Below, one piece after another: positions 18,711 to 28,956 of a stretch of 59,506 bases of DNA. How positions within the stretch are numbered: position 1 is the stretch's first letter; each line of letters begins with the position of its first letter. A program made the position numbers and the translations under genes. Under the pieces are notes generated by a model. It made no database searches. It was not told the DNA's origin and saw only the letters and a list, made by a program, of their open reading frames with translations. Source of the DNA: an uncultured Clostridia bacterium (GTDB taxonomy: Bacteria; Bacillota; Clostridia; TANB77; CAG-508); contig CAKPNJ010000008.1 of assembly GCA_934168365.1 (NCBI GenBank), positions 1-59,506 on the forward strand, written 5' to 3'.

Positions 18711-19275
18711 CAAAATCTTCTAATGCACTATTTAGTTCCATATTTCCAACCGCTTCTATTCCCTGCTTTACCTTTTCTAAATCTGCTTCTGGTAAATACA
18801 TAGTCTGAATTTCAGTATCTTCTTTTAATGTAATCTTTCCATTTTCATCTATTGTGTAAATTCCTAAAACACCATTATGTTCTTTAATCAAATAATGCTG
18901 GTTGCAAAAACCACTTTCTTCTTTGTATATTATAATTTCATTTTTTGAAAAACTATCAACATTCCAGTCTTTATAATATTTTTCTACTTCTTCTTTATTT
19001 TTATTCACCAAACTTTCTGGTATATCTTTAGTTTCTTTTAGTAAATGATCACAACCTGTAAAATATTGTTTTTGTATTACTTTAGCATTAGGTGATACTT
19101 TTTCTTCAACTACTGCTGTGGGAACCACATTATTTATCTCATTTTCCTCTGCCAACTTTTTATTATCCACTATATTAGTGTTATCTGTTTTGTTTTTGTT
19201 ATATACAGAAATTCCTAAAGCTACACCTATTGTTAGTAAAAATAGAGCTAATGCAATAATCCATCCTTTTCTCAT
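18706..19275 (-). CDS. BofC C-terminal-like sporulation protein
   Basis: 189 residues: one N-terminal membrane helix (IIALALFLLTIGVALGISVY), a linker, and a domain resembling the BofC C-terminal domain (TGCDHLLKETKDIPE, GFCNQHYLIKEHNGVLGIY, then YLPEADLEKVKQGIEAVG). BofC is a forespore-secreted regulator of SpoIVB in Bacillus, and clostridial homologues often keep only this domain. This fits the other sporulation genes in the window. The role here is inferred. Confidence 0.72.
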   Translation of the reverse strand: MRKGWIIALALFLLTIGVALGISVYNKNKTDNTNIVDNKKLAEENEINNVVPTAVVEEKVSPNAKVIQKQYFTGCDHLLKETKDIPESLVNKNKEEVEKYYKDWNVDSFSKNEIIIYKEESGFCNQHYLIKEHNGVLGIYTIDENGKITLKEDTEIQTMYLPEADLEKVKQGIEAVGNMELNSALEDFE

Positions 19276-19330
19276 ACTATATCAGTCCTTTTCTAAATAT
19301 TTAATATTAGTATGAGATTTTTTGGAAATT

Positions 19331-20380
19331 TTATTCATTTTTTAGAATAATATAATTATATGCACATGCACGAATCAAACGATTTGTAATAGCAAGGCCT
19401 AAACCTTTACTGCCAACTCCTTCAATAATTATTAAATCAACATTTTCTTTATCTGCTTTTCTTAAAAATGTAAATATATTTTTAGCAACATCTTCTAAAC
19501 TACTTCCTAAGTTCCATTTGTGTTTTGCAACATATTTATCTATATGTTCCTCTTTTGCTAAAACTAGAACATTTTCATTTTGCATTGTTATTTCATTTAT
19601 CTTTTCTATCATTTTATCTGCATTTTCACTATATACCATCATGCATTTTGTATTTGGAGCGTAGTGTTTATACTTCATTCCCGGAGATGCTACCACTTCA
19701 TCTTTTTGCACTTGCCCTAATACGTTTTTATCAACTTTAACTTGATTTGCTACTGTTTCTAGTTGTTCTTTAGTTATCTTGCCTGGTCTTAATATATTGA
19801 TGTTATCTCCATCAACTTTAATAACTGTTGACTCTAATCCTATGTCAGTCGAACCACCATCTAATATATATGCAACCTTTCCATCTAGTTCTTCTATAAT
19901 ATCCTCAACATTAGTTCCACTAGGCTTTCCGGAAACATTTGCACTTGGGGCTGCAATTGGTACACCCGATTTTTCTATTAACTCTTTTGCAATTAAATTG
20001 CTAGGCATTCTAATTCCTACCGTATCTAAATTTGCTGTTACAACATTAGGAATTATTTCATTGCTTTTGCGTTTAAATATTATTGTAAGTGGACCCGGCC
20101 AAAAATTCTCTATTAGTTTTTTCTCTAATTCTGTTATTTCTTCTACTATCTCTTCTACCATCTTTATATTAGAAACATGCACAATTAAAGGGTTGTCCTG
20201 TGCTCTCCCTTTTGCTATAAATATCTTTTCTACCGCATTTGCATCTAAAGCATTTGCCCCTATTCCATATACAGTCTCAGTTGGAAATAATACTAAGTTT
20301 CCATTTTTTATTTCATTTGCTGCTTCTTGTATTTCATCTTCATTTATCTCATTTGTTTGATTTGAATATTTTGATAACAT
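19331..20380 (-). CDS. ywlC: Threonylcarbamoyl-AMP synthase (Sua5/YrdC/YwlC)
   Basis: Makes threonylcarbamoyl-AMP from threonine, bicarbonate and ATP for the t6A37 modification of tRNA. The 349 residues contain the YrdC domain (LVLFPTETVYGIGANA, RAQDNPLIVHVS, GIRMPSN, IAAPSANVSGKPSGT; about 15-210). A linker leads to the C-terminal Sua5 domain (PGMKYKHYAP; GSKGLGLAITNRLIRAC). The two-domain length is that of the Sua5 type rather than TsaC-only. It is downstream of comEC on the same strand with a short gap. Confidence 0.95.
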   Translation of the reverse strand: MLSKYSNQTNEINEDEIQEAANEIKNGNLVLFPTETVYGIGANALDANAVEKIFIAKGRAQDNPLIVHVSNIKMVEEIVEEITELEKKLIENFWPGPLTIIFKRKSNEIIPNVVTANLDTVGIRMPSNLIAKELIEKSGVPIAAPSANVSGKPSGTNVEDIIEELDGKVAYILDGGSTDIGLESTVIKVDGDNINILRPGKITKEQLETVANQVKVDKNVLGQVQKDEVVASPGMKYKHYAPNTKCMMVYSENADKMIEKINEITMQNENVLVLAKEEHIDKYVAKHKWNLGSSLEDVAKNIFTFLRKADKENVDLIIIEGVGSKGLGLAITNRLIRACAYNYIILKNE

Positions 20381-20428
20381 ATTTTTGCTTCCTTTTCTAT
20401 TTTTCCTATATATTATACTACTTTTGAG

Positions 20429-22877
20429 CTATTTTTCAATATCTATTTTTTTATTAACCTTCGCTTTATTATTTTTTATAGTAATAGTTATTTCTCCACA
20501 TAAATCAGTTCTATAAATTTCACAACCGTAAATTTTCTAACCTTTCTAATACTCCGTCATTTGGATGTCCAAAAGTATTTTTTTCTCCAACTCCAATAAG
20601 AGCTATTTCTGGTTTCACTTCATCCAGAAATTGCTGTATTGAGGAACTTTTCGAACCATGATGTGCAACTTTTAGTATATTAGCTTTTAGTTTTTTCGTA
20701 TCCTTGTATTTGCGTATCAATTTTTCTTCAGCAATTTTTTCTATATCTCCTGTAAGCAATATACTATAATCTTTATACCAAAATTTTGCTACTATTGAAT
20801 TATTGTTTAAGATATTCTGCTTTATCAAGTCTGTGTCAGGAAATAATATTTCAAAATTACAGTCCTTATCTATTGTAACTTTATCTCCTGCTTTTACAAC
20901 AATTTTATTAGTACGCTTTAACTTTACAAGTTCTGAAAATTTCTCAAAATTCTCACACTCCTTTCCCTGTTCTCCTATAATTACATTTTTTACATTTATA
21001 CTCTCTAGCACTGTAAGTAAACCTTGGCAATGGTCTGAGTCAAAATGTGTAAACAAAAGATAATCTATATTTACAATTGACTTGTTTAATAGATATGGTA
21101 GCAATGTTTGCTTTCCAACATCAAATGTGCCAAATTCACTTCCTCCACCATCCACTAAAATTTTCTTTTTGGATGGTGTTATAATAAGCATACTATCACC
21201 TTGTCCCACATCTATAAAGTGAACTTCTAACTTATTTGTTGGAATTACTGCTAATCCATAAGGTAATAAAGTTAAAATTATTAAAAATATAATTATTTTC
21301 TTATAATTATCTAATATTTTTGGGTAAATTTTTTGAATATCGTCTTTAAAAAAATATATTATAATGATTAAATAATAAATTAGAATTTGCCATATTTTTG
21401 GCGTTGGCATTAAAATTTTTGAGAATGGTATATTACTTGAAAAATTTGCAACTAAAATAAATATTTTTAATAGTGGGCCTAGTAAAAATGCCACTACATA
21501 TGCTAATGGGGTAATTATTAGAGAAACTAAAAAAATCATTCCAAGAATTAAGCATATTCCCATTATGGGTGTAGCAAGTAAATTTGAAATTATAAATACT
21601 AATGAAACTGAACTAAAGTTATAAAGCATAATTGGTGTAATAACTAGGTTTGCTGCCAGTGACATTATAGTAGTCTGCTCTACATATATTAAAATTTTAT
21701 ATGTAAATTCACTATATTTCTTTCCTTGTATTTTTCCATCTTTTTCTTCTTGGTCCTTTCTCTTAGTTATTCCTTTTCTCTTTAATCTAATATTATATAA
21801 TAACTCCACAAACGTGACTATTCCAATAGTTCCGCCAAATGAAAGTTGAAAACTTATATCTAATAAAGCATATGGATTAAAGAGTAATATTATAAATGCA
21901 CTTATACCTAAATTGTTAAATGTATCTGATTTTTCAAATAACATTTCAGCTACTAAATTTAAAATTGCCATTATACAAGCTCTAACAATTGAAGGTGAAC
22001 CTCCTGCTAAAAACATAAAAAATAGCAAGAACATACATATAAAAGCTTTAGCCCATCTCTTATGAATTTTTAGATATGATAAAACAGTCGAAACTCCTAA
22101 TAATATATATGATATATGTGCTCCCGAAATAGCAAGCATATGTGACAAACTTGCTTCTCTAAAACTATTTTCTATATCATTGTTTATCTTACTTTTATCT
22201 CCTAATAATAAAGCAGCACACAGTCCTGCTTCATCTCTAGGCAAAATTTTGTATATTTTATTTAATAAAGCATTTTTTAAATCATTTGTTGTTCTTGCTA
22301 ATATATTTACCTTGTTTCGTCCCACTAATTTTATGTTTTCAATTTTGCTCATCACACTGCCAGTAATCTTCTTTGTTTTTAAATATTGACTATAATCAAA
22401 TCCTCCTTCATTTCTTTCTGTGTATGGTGCCTCAAATTTTGAACTAAATATTATTTCATCTCCAAACTTCAGTCCTATTTCATCTTTTTTGCCTTTTATA
22501 TCACATAACACTTTAAACTGTTTCTTTTCAGTCTCTCCTGTGTTATTATTATATATTTTCATTACTTGTATTTCATATTGTGTTTTATATTTCTTCTCAT
22601 TTCCATTTGATGCTACAATTCCTTGTATAGTTATTGACTGTTTATCATATTTCTTTGTAATTTTTGTGTAATTATTTTCCAACATCAATGTATAAATACA
22701 AAATACTATAAAACATATACCAATTATTATCACACAAGAATTTAATTTATTTTTCAACTTAAGTATTATACTAATAATTATTATCATTATACATATGAAA
22801 AAAGCTATACTTTTTAAGTATAGCCCTATTATAATTCCTAAAATCACTCCAATAGTGGCAACACAAAATGGTCTCAT
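20429..22877 (-). CDS. comEC: DNA internalization protein ComEC/Rec2 (needs +1 frameshift at CGG)
   Basis: Membrane channel and nuclease for DNA uptake. It shows N-terminal membrane helices, the soluble OB-like domain (about 60-165), the competence domain with many helices (HMLAISGAHISYILLG), and a metallo-beta-lactamase domain (HFIDVGQGDSMLI; THFDSDHCQG; KVAHHGSKSSS). The zero frame stops two codons after CGG (20526-20528). Skipping the C at 20528 continues GCEIYRTDLCGEITITIKNN and stops at 20429. This is the usual ComEC C-terminal strand with the YRTD motif. Joined length is 815 residues. The zero-frame protein would lose only the last 32 residues, so the effect on function is uncertain. 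Confidence 0.9.
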
Positions 22878-22908
22878 ATTTAAACCTTTCTATAATGCCC
22901 CTATTAAA

Positions 22909-24321
22909 TTATATCAATCTTAAACCAGAATAAAATCTGCCTTTATATATTGTCTTAAAACTAGATATTTCAACTGCATAACAAGTTGTTGACGCATGAA
23001 TAAAGTTATCATTTCCAAGATATATTCCACAATGTCCTATTCCTACGCCTGTTTCATAATCTGTTAAAAATACAATATCTCCTACTTGTAAATCACTATA
23101 TTTAGTAATTTGAGTACCTTTTCCACATTTGTATTGTTTACTTGCTGCATGTGGAAGTTTTATTCCAAAGTGTTTATATACATACATTGTAAATCCTGAA
23201 CAGTCAAATGTTCCATTTGAACCGTCACCACCATATACATATTTATATCCTAAATATTTTTTAGCATATGCAACAATGTCTGTACTTTTAATTGTTGTTT
23301 CATTCTTACTTGCCGTCTCTTGTTTAGACTTTTGAGTCGTTGTTTTGATTGCTTCAACCTGTTCTTTTTTAACACTTTCAGTTGATTTAGTTGTATTTTC
23401 ATTATTAGAAACTTTTTCTACTTTTGTATTACTAGCAGTAGTTTTTTCAGTATTGTTTTCTGTTCTAGAATTGTTATTTCCTCTAGTAGTAGTAGTTTTT
23501 GTATCTGATACATAGTCTTTTGAAACATATCCAGTAGTGTTTCCAACCTTAACTTGATACCATTTTCCATCTTCACCTGTTATAGTTAATTGGGTATTTA
23601 ATGATAATACTTTTACTATGCTATAACTTGTTCCAGCTCCTTTTCTCATATTAACTGAGCTTTCATTTATATATCCTGTTTTTTCTGTATATTCATTTTT
23701 ATCTGTACTATTAGTGTTACTATTGTTAGATGTTGTACTTGAAGCTTCTAAGTATTCAGTTCTCACCCATCCACAATTAGAATCTGTTTGTACATATGAC
23801 CAACCATTAATTTCACTTAACAATATCATTTCAGCATTCTTTTTTAAGTTTTCAATATTGCTTGAATAAACCAATGGTAGAAGTCTCAACTCACTATCTT
23901 GTTTTAATTGTTTATATACAACTTTTACATCTTCATCAACATTTGTATTTGAAGTTGTATTGTTCTCTTCACCTTTAGAACTGTTGTCTGTATTGTCTTT
24001 ATTATCACTATTAGTATCAGTGGTTTTAGGCTCCTCTGCATTATTAGTTTCACCTATTATCTCTGCATATTCTTTACTTACATAACCTGTATATGTTTTG
24101 TATTTAACTTTGTACCAATCTCCCTCTTCTTCAAGCAATTCACATTCTACGCCTTTAGATAGCATTGCTACAACTTTTGTACTAGTTGAAGGGCCTTTTC
24201 TTATATTTAACACATCTCCTGTTACTTTTACTTTCGTAGTCGCTTTTGAACTTACTGCTAGTAATAATATACTAACTACTGTAAGTATTAACATTAGTGA
24301 TATTTTTCTTAAATTCTTCAT
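22909..24321 (-). CDS. Secreted SH3-domain NlpC/P60 cell-wall hydrolase
   Basis: Predicted peptidoglycan endopeptidase, about 470 residues. Start chosen at ATG 24321 (MKNLRKISLMLILTVVSI) behind GGAGAG; the longer upstream start lacks a ribosome site. It has a signal peptide, then bacterial SH3 domains for wall binding (VLNIRKGPSTSTKVV; a divergent one around ELRLLPLVYSSN; VNMRKGAGTSYSIV) separated by Ser/Thr/Asn-rich linkers. The C-terminal NlpC/P60 domain has catalytic Cys in GTFDCSGFTMYVY, His in GIGHCGIYLG and the third polar residue in FIHAST. Immediately downstream of tuf but behind a double terminator. Confidence 0.92.
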   Translation of the reverse strand: MKNLRKISLMLILTVVSILLLAVSSKATTKVKVTGDVLNIRKGPSTSTKVVAMLSKGVECELLEEEGDWYKVKYKTYTGYVSKEYAEIIGETNNAEEPKTTDTNSDNKDNTDNSSKGEENNTTSNTNVDEDVKVVYKQLKQDSELRLLPLVYSSNIENLKKNAEMILLSEINGWSYVQTDSNCGWVRTEYLEASSTTSNNSNTNSTDKNEYTEKTGYINESSVNMRKGAGTSYSIVKVLSLNTQLTITGEDGKWYQVKVGNTTGYVSKDYVSDTKTTTTRGNNNSRTENNTEKTTASNTKVEKVSNNENTTKSTESVKKEQVEAIKTTTQKSKQETASKNETTIKSTDIVAYAKKYLGYKYVYGGDGSNGTFDCSGFTMYVYKHFGIKLPHAASKQYKCGKGTQITKYSDLQVGDIVFLTDYETGVGIGHCGIYLGNDNFIHASTTCYAVEISSFKTIYKGRFYSGLRLI

Positions 24322-24458
24322 TAAAAGAACTCTCCTTTTTTCTACAAATATTACTATAATTTTTGCTCTTTGGTACGCATATAGTATATAATTAAAGTCC
24401 AAAAAAGTCAATAAAAATTAGATGTTTATATAGATTTTTCGCATATTTATCTTCTACA

Positions 24459-24485
24459 GAAATTGCTCCTATTAGGAGCAATTTC
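24459..24485 (-). terminator. Second hairpin downstream of tuf
   Basis: Perfect 11-bp inverted repeat GAAATTGCTCC/GGAGCAATTTC with a 5-nt loop, 11 bp beyond the first tuf terminator. T tract weak, so possibly an accessory or RNA-stabilising hairpin. Confidence 0.55.
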
Positions 24486-24495
24486 TTAGAATATG

Positions 24496-24540
24496 AAAAG
24501 CAAGGTGTTACAATTTTTTGTACCCCTTGCCTTTTCTATA
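24496..24540 (-). terminator. Terminator of the str operon after tuf
   Basis: Minus-strand stem GCAAGG/CCTTGC with flanking A/T pairs and a TTTT tract, 15 bp after the tuf stop. Confidence 0.7.
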
Positions 24541-24554
24541 TTACATAATTTAAA

Positions 24555-25757
24555 TTAAGCAATAATTTCAGATACTACACCTGAACCTACTGTACGTCCA
24601 CCTTCACGAATAGCGAATCTTAATCCGTTCTCGATAGCAATTGGAGTAATAAGTTCGATAGTCATATCAACGTTATCTCCTGGCATAACCATTTCTGTTC
24701 CAGCTTGTAATTCGATAACACCTGTAACGTCTGTTGTTCTGAAGTAGAATTGTGGTCTATATCCATTAAAGAATGGAGTATGACGTCCACCTTCTTCTTT
24801 AGTTAGAACGTATACTTGTGCTTTGAATTTTGTATGTGGATGAATTGTTCCTGGTTTTGCTAATACTTGACCTCTTTCAACTTCGTTTCTTTGAGTACCT
24901 CTTAATAAGATACCAACGTTATCTCCAGCTTCAGCTTGGTCTAATGTTTTTCTAAACATTTCAACACCAGTAACAACTGTTTTCTTAGATTCTTTAGCTA
25001 ATCCAACGATTTCAACTTCGTCTTGAAGTTTTACTTGACCTCTTTCAACTCTACCAGTAACAACTGTACCTCTACCACTGATTGTCATAACGTCTTCAAT
25101 TGGCATTAAGAATGGTTGGTCAATTGGTCTGTCTGGAGTTGGAATATAGCTATCAACTGCATCCATAAGTTCTTTAATTGGAGCATATACAGGATCATTA
25201 GGATCTGTAGATGTGCTTTCTAGAACTTTTAATGATGAACCTTTAATAATTGGAATCTCATCACCTGGGAAATCATAGCTTGATAATAAGTCTCTAACTT
25301 CCATTTCAACTAATTCTAATAATTCTGGATCGTCAACCATATCGCATTTGTTTAAGTAAACAACGATATATTTAACACCTACTTGACGAGCAAGTAAGAT
25401 ATGCTCTCTTGTTTGAGGCATTGGACCATCAGCTGCTGAAACAACTAGAATTGCTCCATCCATTTGAGCAGCACCAGTGATCATGTTTTTTACATAATCA
25501 GCGTGTCCTGGGCAGTCTACGTGAGCATAGTGTCTTTTATCTGTTTCATACTCTACGTGAGCTGTGTTAATTGTGATTCCTCTTGCTTTTTCTTCTGGAG
25601 CACTGTCGATTTGATCATATGCTTCATATTTAGCTTTTCCTAGTAATCCTAGGTATTTTGTAATAGCTGCTGTTGTTGTTGTTTTACCGTGGTCAACGTG
25701 GCCGATTGTACCAATGTTAACGTGTGGTTTTGTTCTTTCAAATTTTGCTTTTGCCAT
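24555..25757 (-). CDS. tuf: Translation elongation factor Tu
   Basis: GTPase that delivers aminoacyl-tRNA to the ribosomal A site. 400 residues, full length, with G1 GHVDHGKTTTT, switch II DCPGHADY, G4 NKCDM, and domains 2 and 3 intact (TVVTGRVERG; HTKFKAQVYVLTKEEGGRHTPF). Last gene of the str operon after a 312 bp structured spacer. Of interest because A-site supply is relevant to the CGG frameshifting seen here; no unusual residue is obvious. Confidence 0.98.
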   Translation of the reverse strand: MAKAKFERTKPHVNIGTIGHVDHGKTTTTAAITKYLGLLGKAKYEAYDQIDSAPEEKARGITINTAHVEYETDKRHYAHVDCPGHADYVKNMITGAAQMDGAILVVSAADGPMPQTREHILLARQVGVKYIVVYLNKCDMVDDPELLELVEMEVRDLLSSYDFPGDEIPIIKGSSLKVLESTSTDPNDPVYAPIKELMDAVDSYIPTPDRPIDQPFLMPIEDVMTISGRGTVVTGRVERGQVKLQDEVEIVGLAKESKKTVVTGVEMFRKTLDQAEAGDNVGILLRGTQRNEVERGQVLAKPGTIHPHTKFKAQVYVLTKEEGGRHTPFFNGYRPQFYFRTTDVTGVIELQAGTEMVMPGDNVDMTIELITPIAIENGLRFAIREGGRTVGSGVVSEIIA

Positions 25758-26069
25758 TTAATTTTCCTCCTTAATTTTGTTAGGGATTTTTATAAATCTC
25801 CTACATTTATTTTAATTTAATATTAAAATCTTTTTTAAGTACTTGTATTTTATACCATTTTATAGTTAAAATCAAGTATTTTTTACTATTTTTTTAAGTC
25901 TCTTCAGACTGTACTAATCGCAAAGCTATCATGTACATATGCCAAAGTTACTTTTCTTATTGTATAGCAAAGACTTTTTGCTATACAATAAGATTAAGAT
26001 TCTTTAGGCTATGCATATTTATGAAATAAAATGCGCATGTGGCAAAGCCACTCTCCCTATTTTACATTA
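25758..26069 (-). other. Structured fusA-tuf intergenic spacer
   Basis: 312 bp with no ORF. Read on the minus strand it carries several hairpins: GTGGC/GCCAC soon after fusA, the perfect 16-bp hairpin at 25956-25992, and an AGTCTCTTCAGACT-type element near the tuf side. The tuf ribosome site (AGGAGG) follows. Possibly an internal leader or attenuator for tuf, or a set of processing sites. Confidence 0.5.
25956..25992 (-). repeat. Perfect 16-bp inverted repeat between fusA and tuf
   Basis: CTTATTGTATAGCAAA (25956-25971) and TTTGCTATACAATAAG (25977-25992), 5-nt loop. There is no T tract on the minus strand, so it is not a standard terminator. Confidence 0.75.
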
Positions 26070-28154
26070 TTAGTTTTGTTTTTTAGCTCTTGATGCAACT
26101 ATGTTATCAAATACTGATTTTGGAACTTCTTCATAATGGCTTGGTTCCATTGAATAAGTACCTCTACCTTGTGTTTTTGAACGTAAATCTGTTGCATATC
26201 CAAACATTTCAGATAATGGAATAAAGCATCTAATTACTTGATTTCCTTGGATAGCTTCCATTCCTTCTAGTCTTCCACGTCTAGAGTTGATATCTCCAAT
26301 AACATCTCCCATATATTCTTCTGGAACTGTTACTTCAACCTTCATAATTGGCTCTAATATAACTGATTTAGCTTGTTTACATCCTTCTTTGAATGCCATA
26401 GAACCAGCAATTTTGAAGGCCATTTCTGAAGAGTCAACTTCGTGGTAAGAACCATCTACTAATGTAGCTTTAAAGTCAATTACAGGGTAACCTGCTAAGA
26501 TACCGCTTTGTGCAGCCTCTCTAACACCTTCCTCAATTGGTTTAATGTATTCTTTTGGAACAACACCACCAACGATTTTGCTTTCAAATTCAATTCCTTT
26601 TCCAGCTTCTAATGGTTCCATTTCTAGCCATACGTCACCATATTGACCTCTACCACCAGATTGACGGATAAATTTACCTTGTACTTTAACTTTATTTCTA
26701 ATTGTTTCTTTGTAAGAAACTTGTGGTTTACCTACACTACATTCAACTTTGAATTCTCTCTTCAAACGATCAACGATAATGTCTAAGTGTAACTCACCCA
26801 TACCAGCGATGATTGTTTGACCAGATTCTTGATCTGTCCATGTTTTGAATGTTGGATCTTCTTCAGCAAGTTTTGCTAAAGCTATACCCATTTTTTCGCT
26901 ATTTGCTTTATCTTTTGGTTCAATAGCGATATCAATAACAGGCTCTGGGAATTCCATTGATTCTAGAATAATTGGGTGTGCAGGATCACATAATGTATCA
27001 CCTGTTCCAACTTCTTTTAAACCAACTGCAGCTGCAATATCACCGGCATATACTTTATCAATATCTTGTCTGTGATTTGAGTGCATTAATAAAATTCTTC
27101 CCATTCTATCTTTTTTATCTTTATTTGCATTTAATATTGTTGAACCTGCATCTAATGTACCAGAATATACTCTGAAGAAGCAAAGTTTTCCAACAAATGG
27201 GTCTGTTGCAATTTTAAATGCTAGTGCTGCAAATGGTTCACTATCAGATGTTTTTCTTTCTGCTTCGTTTCCATCTAAATCAACACCTTTAACATCAGCT
27301 ATATCAAGTGGTGATGGCATAAAGTTAACAACTGCATTTAATAGCTCTTGTACACCTTTGTTCTTGTATGAAGAACCACAGCATACAGGGACAAGTTTGT
27401 TAGCAATTGTACCTTTTCTAATACCTTTAATGATTTCTTCTTCAGTTAGTTCTTCACCTTCTAAATATTTCATCATTAATTCATCATCTTGTTCGGCTGC
27501 TGCTTCTATTAATTTTGATCTAAACTCTTCGGCTTGTGCTTGTAAATCAGCAGGTATATCACATACTTCGATTTCTTTTCCCAAATCGTCTTTGTGTATA
27601 AATGCTTTCATTTTAATTAAGTCAACAATACCTTTGAAGTTTTCTTCTGCTCCAACTGGTAATTGAATTGGAACCGCGTTTGCTTTTAAACGATTGTGTA
27701 ATTGATCTACACAAAGCATAAAATCAGCACCTGTAGTATCCATTTTATTTACATATACCATTCTTGGAACTTGATATTTATCAGCTTGTCTCCAAACTGT
27801 TTCTGTTTGTGGTTGTACACCACCTTTAGCTGCTAATACTGTTACAGCACCGTCAAGAACTTTTAAAGATCTTTGAACTTCAACTGTAAAGTCAACATGC
27901 CCAGGCGTATCGATAATATTGATACGATGTCCTAACCATTGACAAGTTGTAGCTGCAGAAGTAATTGTAATACCTCTTTCTTGTTCTTGGACCATCCAGT
28001 CCATAGTTGCTGCGCCTTCATGAACTTCACCAATTTTGTGAGTTTTACCTGTATAGAAAAGTATTCTCTCTGTTGTAGTAGTTTTTCCCGCATCAATGTG
28101 AGCCATGATTCCTATATTTCTTGTTTTTTCTAAAGGAAATTCTCTTCCAGCCAC
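26070..28154 (-). CDS. fusA: Translation elongation factor G
   Basis: GTPase that drives ribosomal translocation. 694 residues, full length, with G1 AHIDAGKTTTTERIL, G3 DTPGHVDF, G4 NKMDT, domain II, and domains III-V (HLDIIVDRLKREFKVE; GRGQYGDVWLEMEP; SRRGRLEGMEAIQG). It has the loop-type sequence of classic EF-G rather than a RelA- or Tet-type paralogue. Third gene of the str operon. Confidence 0.98.
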   Translation of the reverse strand: MAGREFPLEKTRNIGIMAHIDAGKTTTTERILFYTGKTHKIGEVHEGAATMDWMVQEQERGITITSAATTCQWLGHRINIIDTPGHVDFTVEVQRSLKVLDGAVTVLAAKGGVQPQTETVWRQADKYQVPRMVYVNKMDTTGADFMLCVDQLHNRLKANAVPIQLPVGAEENFKGIVDLIKMKAFIHKDDLGKEIEVCDIPADLQAQAEEFRSKLIEAAAEQDDELMMKYLEGEELTEEEIIKGIRKGTIANKLVPVCCGSSYKNKGVQELLNAVVNFMPSPLDIADVKGVDLDGNEAERKTSDSEPFAALAFKIATDPFVGKLCFFRVYSGTLDAGSTILNANKDKKDRMGRILLMHSNHRQDIDKVYAGDIAAAVGLKEVGTGDTLCDPAHPIILESMEFPEPVIDIAIEPKDKANSEKMGIALAKLAEEDPTFKTWTDQESGQTIIAGMGELHLDIIVDRLKREFKVECSVGKPQVSYKETIRNKVKVQGKFIRQSGGRGQYGDVWLEMEPLEAGKGIEFESKIVGGVVPKEYIKPIEEGVREAAQSGILAGYPVIDFKATLVDGSYHEVDSSEMAFKIAGSMAFKEGCKQAKSVILEPIMKVEVTVPEEYMGDVIGDINSRRGRLEGMEAIQGNQVIRCFIPLSEMFGYATDLRSKTQGRGTYSMEPSHYEEVPKSVFDNIVASRAKKQN

Positions 28155-28221
28155 TTATTTTTCCTCCTTTTATTTAGTTTCTCGATACATTCTAAAAAAT
28201 TAAATGTACCATATAAATACG

Positions 28222-28339
28222 TTTAATTTTAATTAGAAGCGAGTATAACGAGGTAGCCGAGCTAAAGTTTTTGAGACTATACGTTTGTATGTCGAAGAAA
28301 CTTTATGCGATGGCTAACAAAGTTAGACGACGCTTATAA
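28222..28339 (-). other. Long imperfect hairpin between rpsG and fusA
   Basis: The outer arms TTTTAATTAGAAGCG and CGCTTATAATTAAAA pair with a one-base bulge. Further pairs continue inward (AAAGTTT/AAACTTT near the tip). The element spans about 118 nt in the 185-bp spacer, with no ORF. It could be a cis-regulatory or RNase processing structure of the str mRNA, or a small palindromic insertion. Confidence 0.5.
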
Positions 28340-28810
28340 TTAAAATTTATAATGTGCGAAAGCACGGTTAGCTTCAGCCATTCTATGCATATCTTCTTTT
28401 TTCTTAAATGCTCCACCGTTTCCAGCTACAGCATCCATAATTTCACCTGCAAGTTTTTCAGCCATAGTTTTTTCATGTCTATTTCTAGCATAAACAACTA
28501 ACCATCTTAAACCTAAAGTTTGTCTTCTTTCTGGTCTAATTTCGATTGGTACTTGGTATGTAGCACCACCAATTCTTCTAGCTTTAACTTCTAGAACTGG
28601 CATTACATTTTCAAGTGCTGCTTGGAAAACTTCTAGTGGATCTTTTTGCTCTTTTTCTTTAATGATGTCAAATGCATCATAAACTATACTTTGAGCAACT
28701 GTTTTTTTACCATCTAACATAACATTGTTAACTAATTTTGTAACAACTTTGCTATTATATATTGGATCTGGTAAAACTTCTCTTTTTGCTATAAATCCTT
28801 TTCTTGGCAC
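28340..28810 (-). CDS. rpsG: 30S ribosomal protein S7
   Basis: Primary 16S rRNA-binding protein that nucleates the 30S head. 156 residues, the usual length, with VTKLVNNVMLDGKKTVAQSI and the RRIGGATYQVPIEIRPERR motif. Second gene of the str operon. Confidence 0.98.
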   Translation of the reverse strand: MPRKGFIAKREVLPDPIYNSKVVTKLVNNVMLDGKKTVAQSIVYDAFDIIKEKEQKDPLEVFQAALENVMPVLEVKARRIGGATYQVPIEIRPERRQTLGLRWLVVYARNRHEKTMAEKLAGEIMDAVAGNGGAFKKKEDMHRMAEANRAFAHYKF

Positions 28811-28956
28811 TATTCTTCCCTCCTTTTAAAATTTCATACTAAACCGTATGATAGGTACTCTGAAAAGCTCTAAGCTTTTCCGTATAGCGCTATATAATGT
28901 ATTATAAATTTAAGTACCTTAAACTAGTAATAGATTATACGCACCATCTCAAATTT
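28811..28956 (-). other. Structured rpsL-rpsG spacer
   Basis: 146 bp without an ORF. It contains the hairpin GAAAAGCT/AGCTTTTC nested inside AGGTACT/AGTACCT. Same style of structured gap as the other str-operon spacers. Confidence 0.45.

Noticed and set aside
25758..26069. tRNA gene in the long fusA-tuf spacer
   Set aside because: No T-loop GGTTCGANTCC motif, no CCA end and no cloverleaf could be traced; hairpins do not have tRNA spacing.
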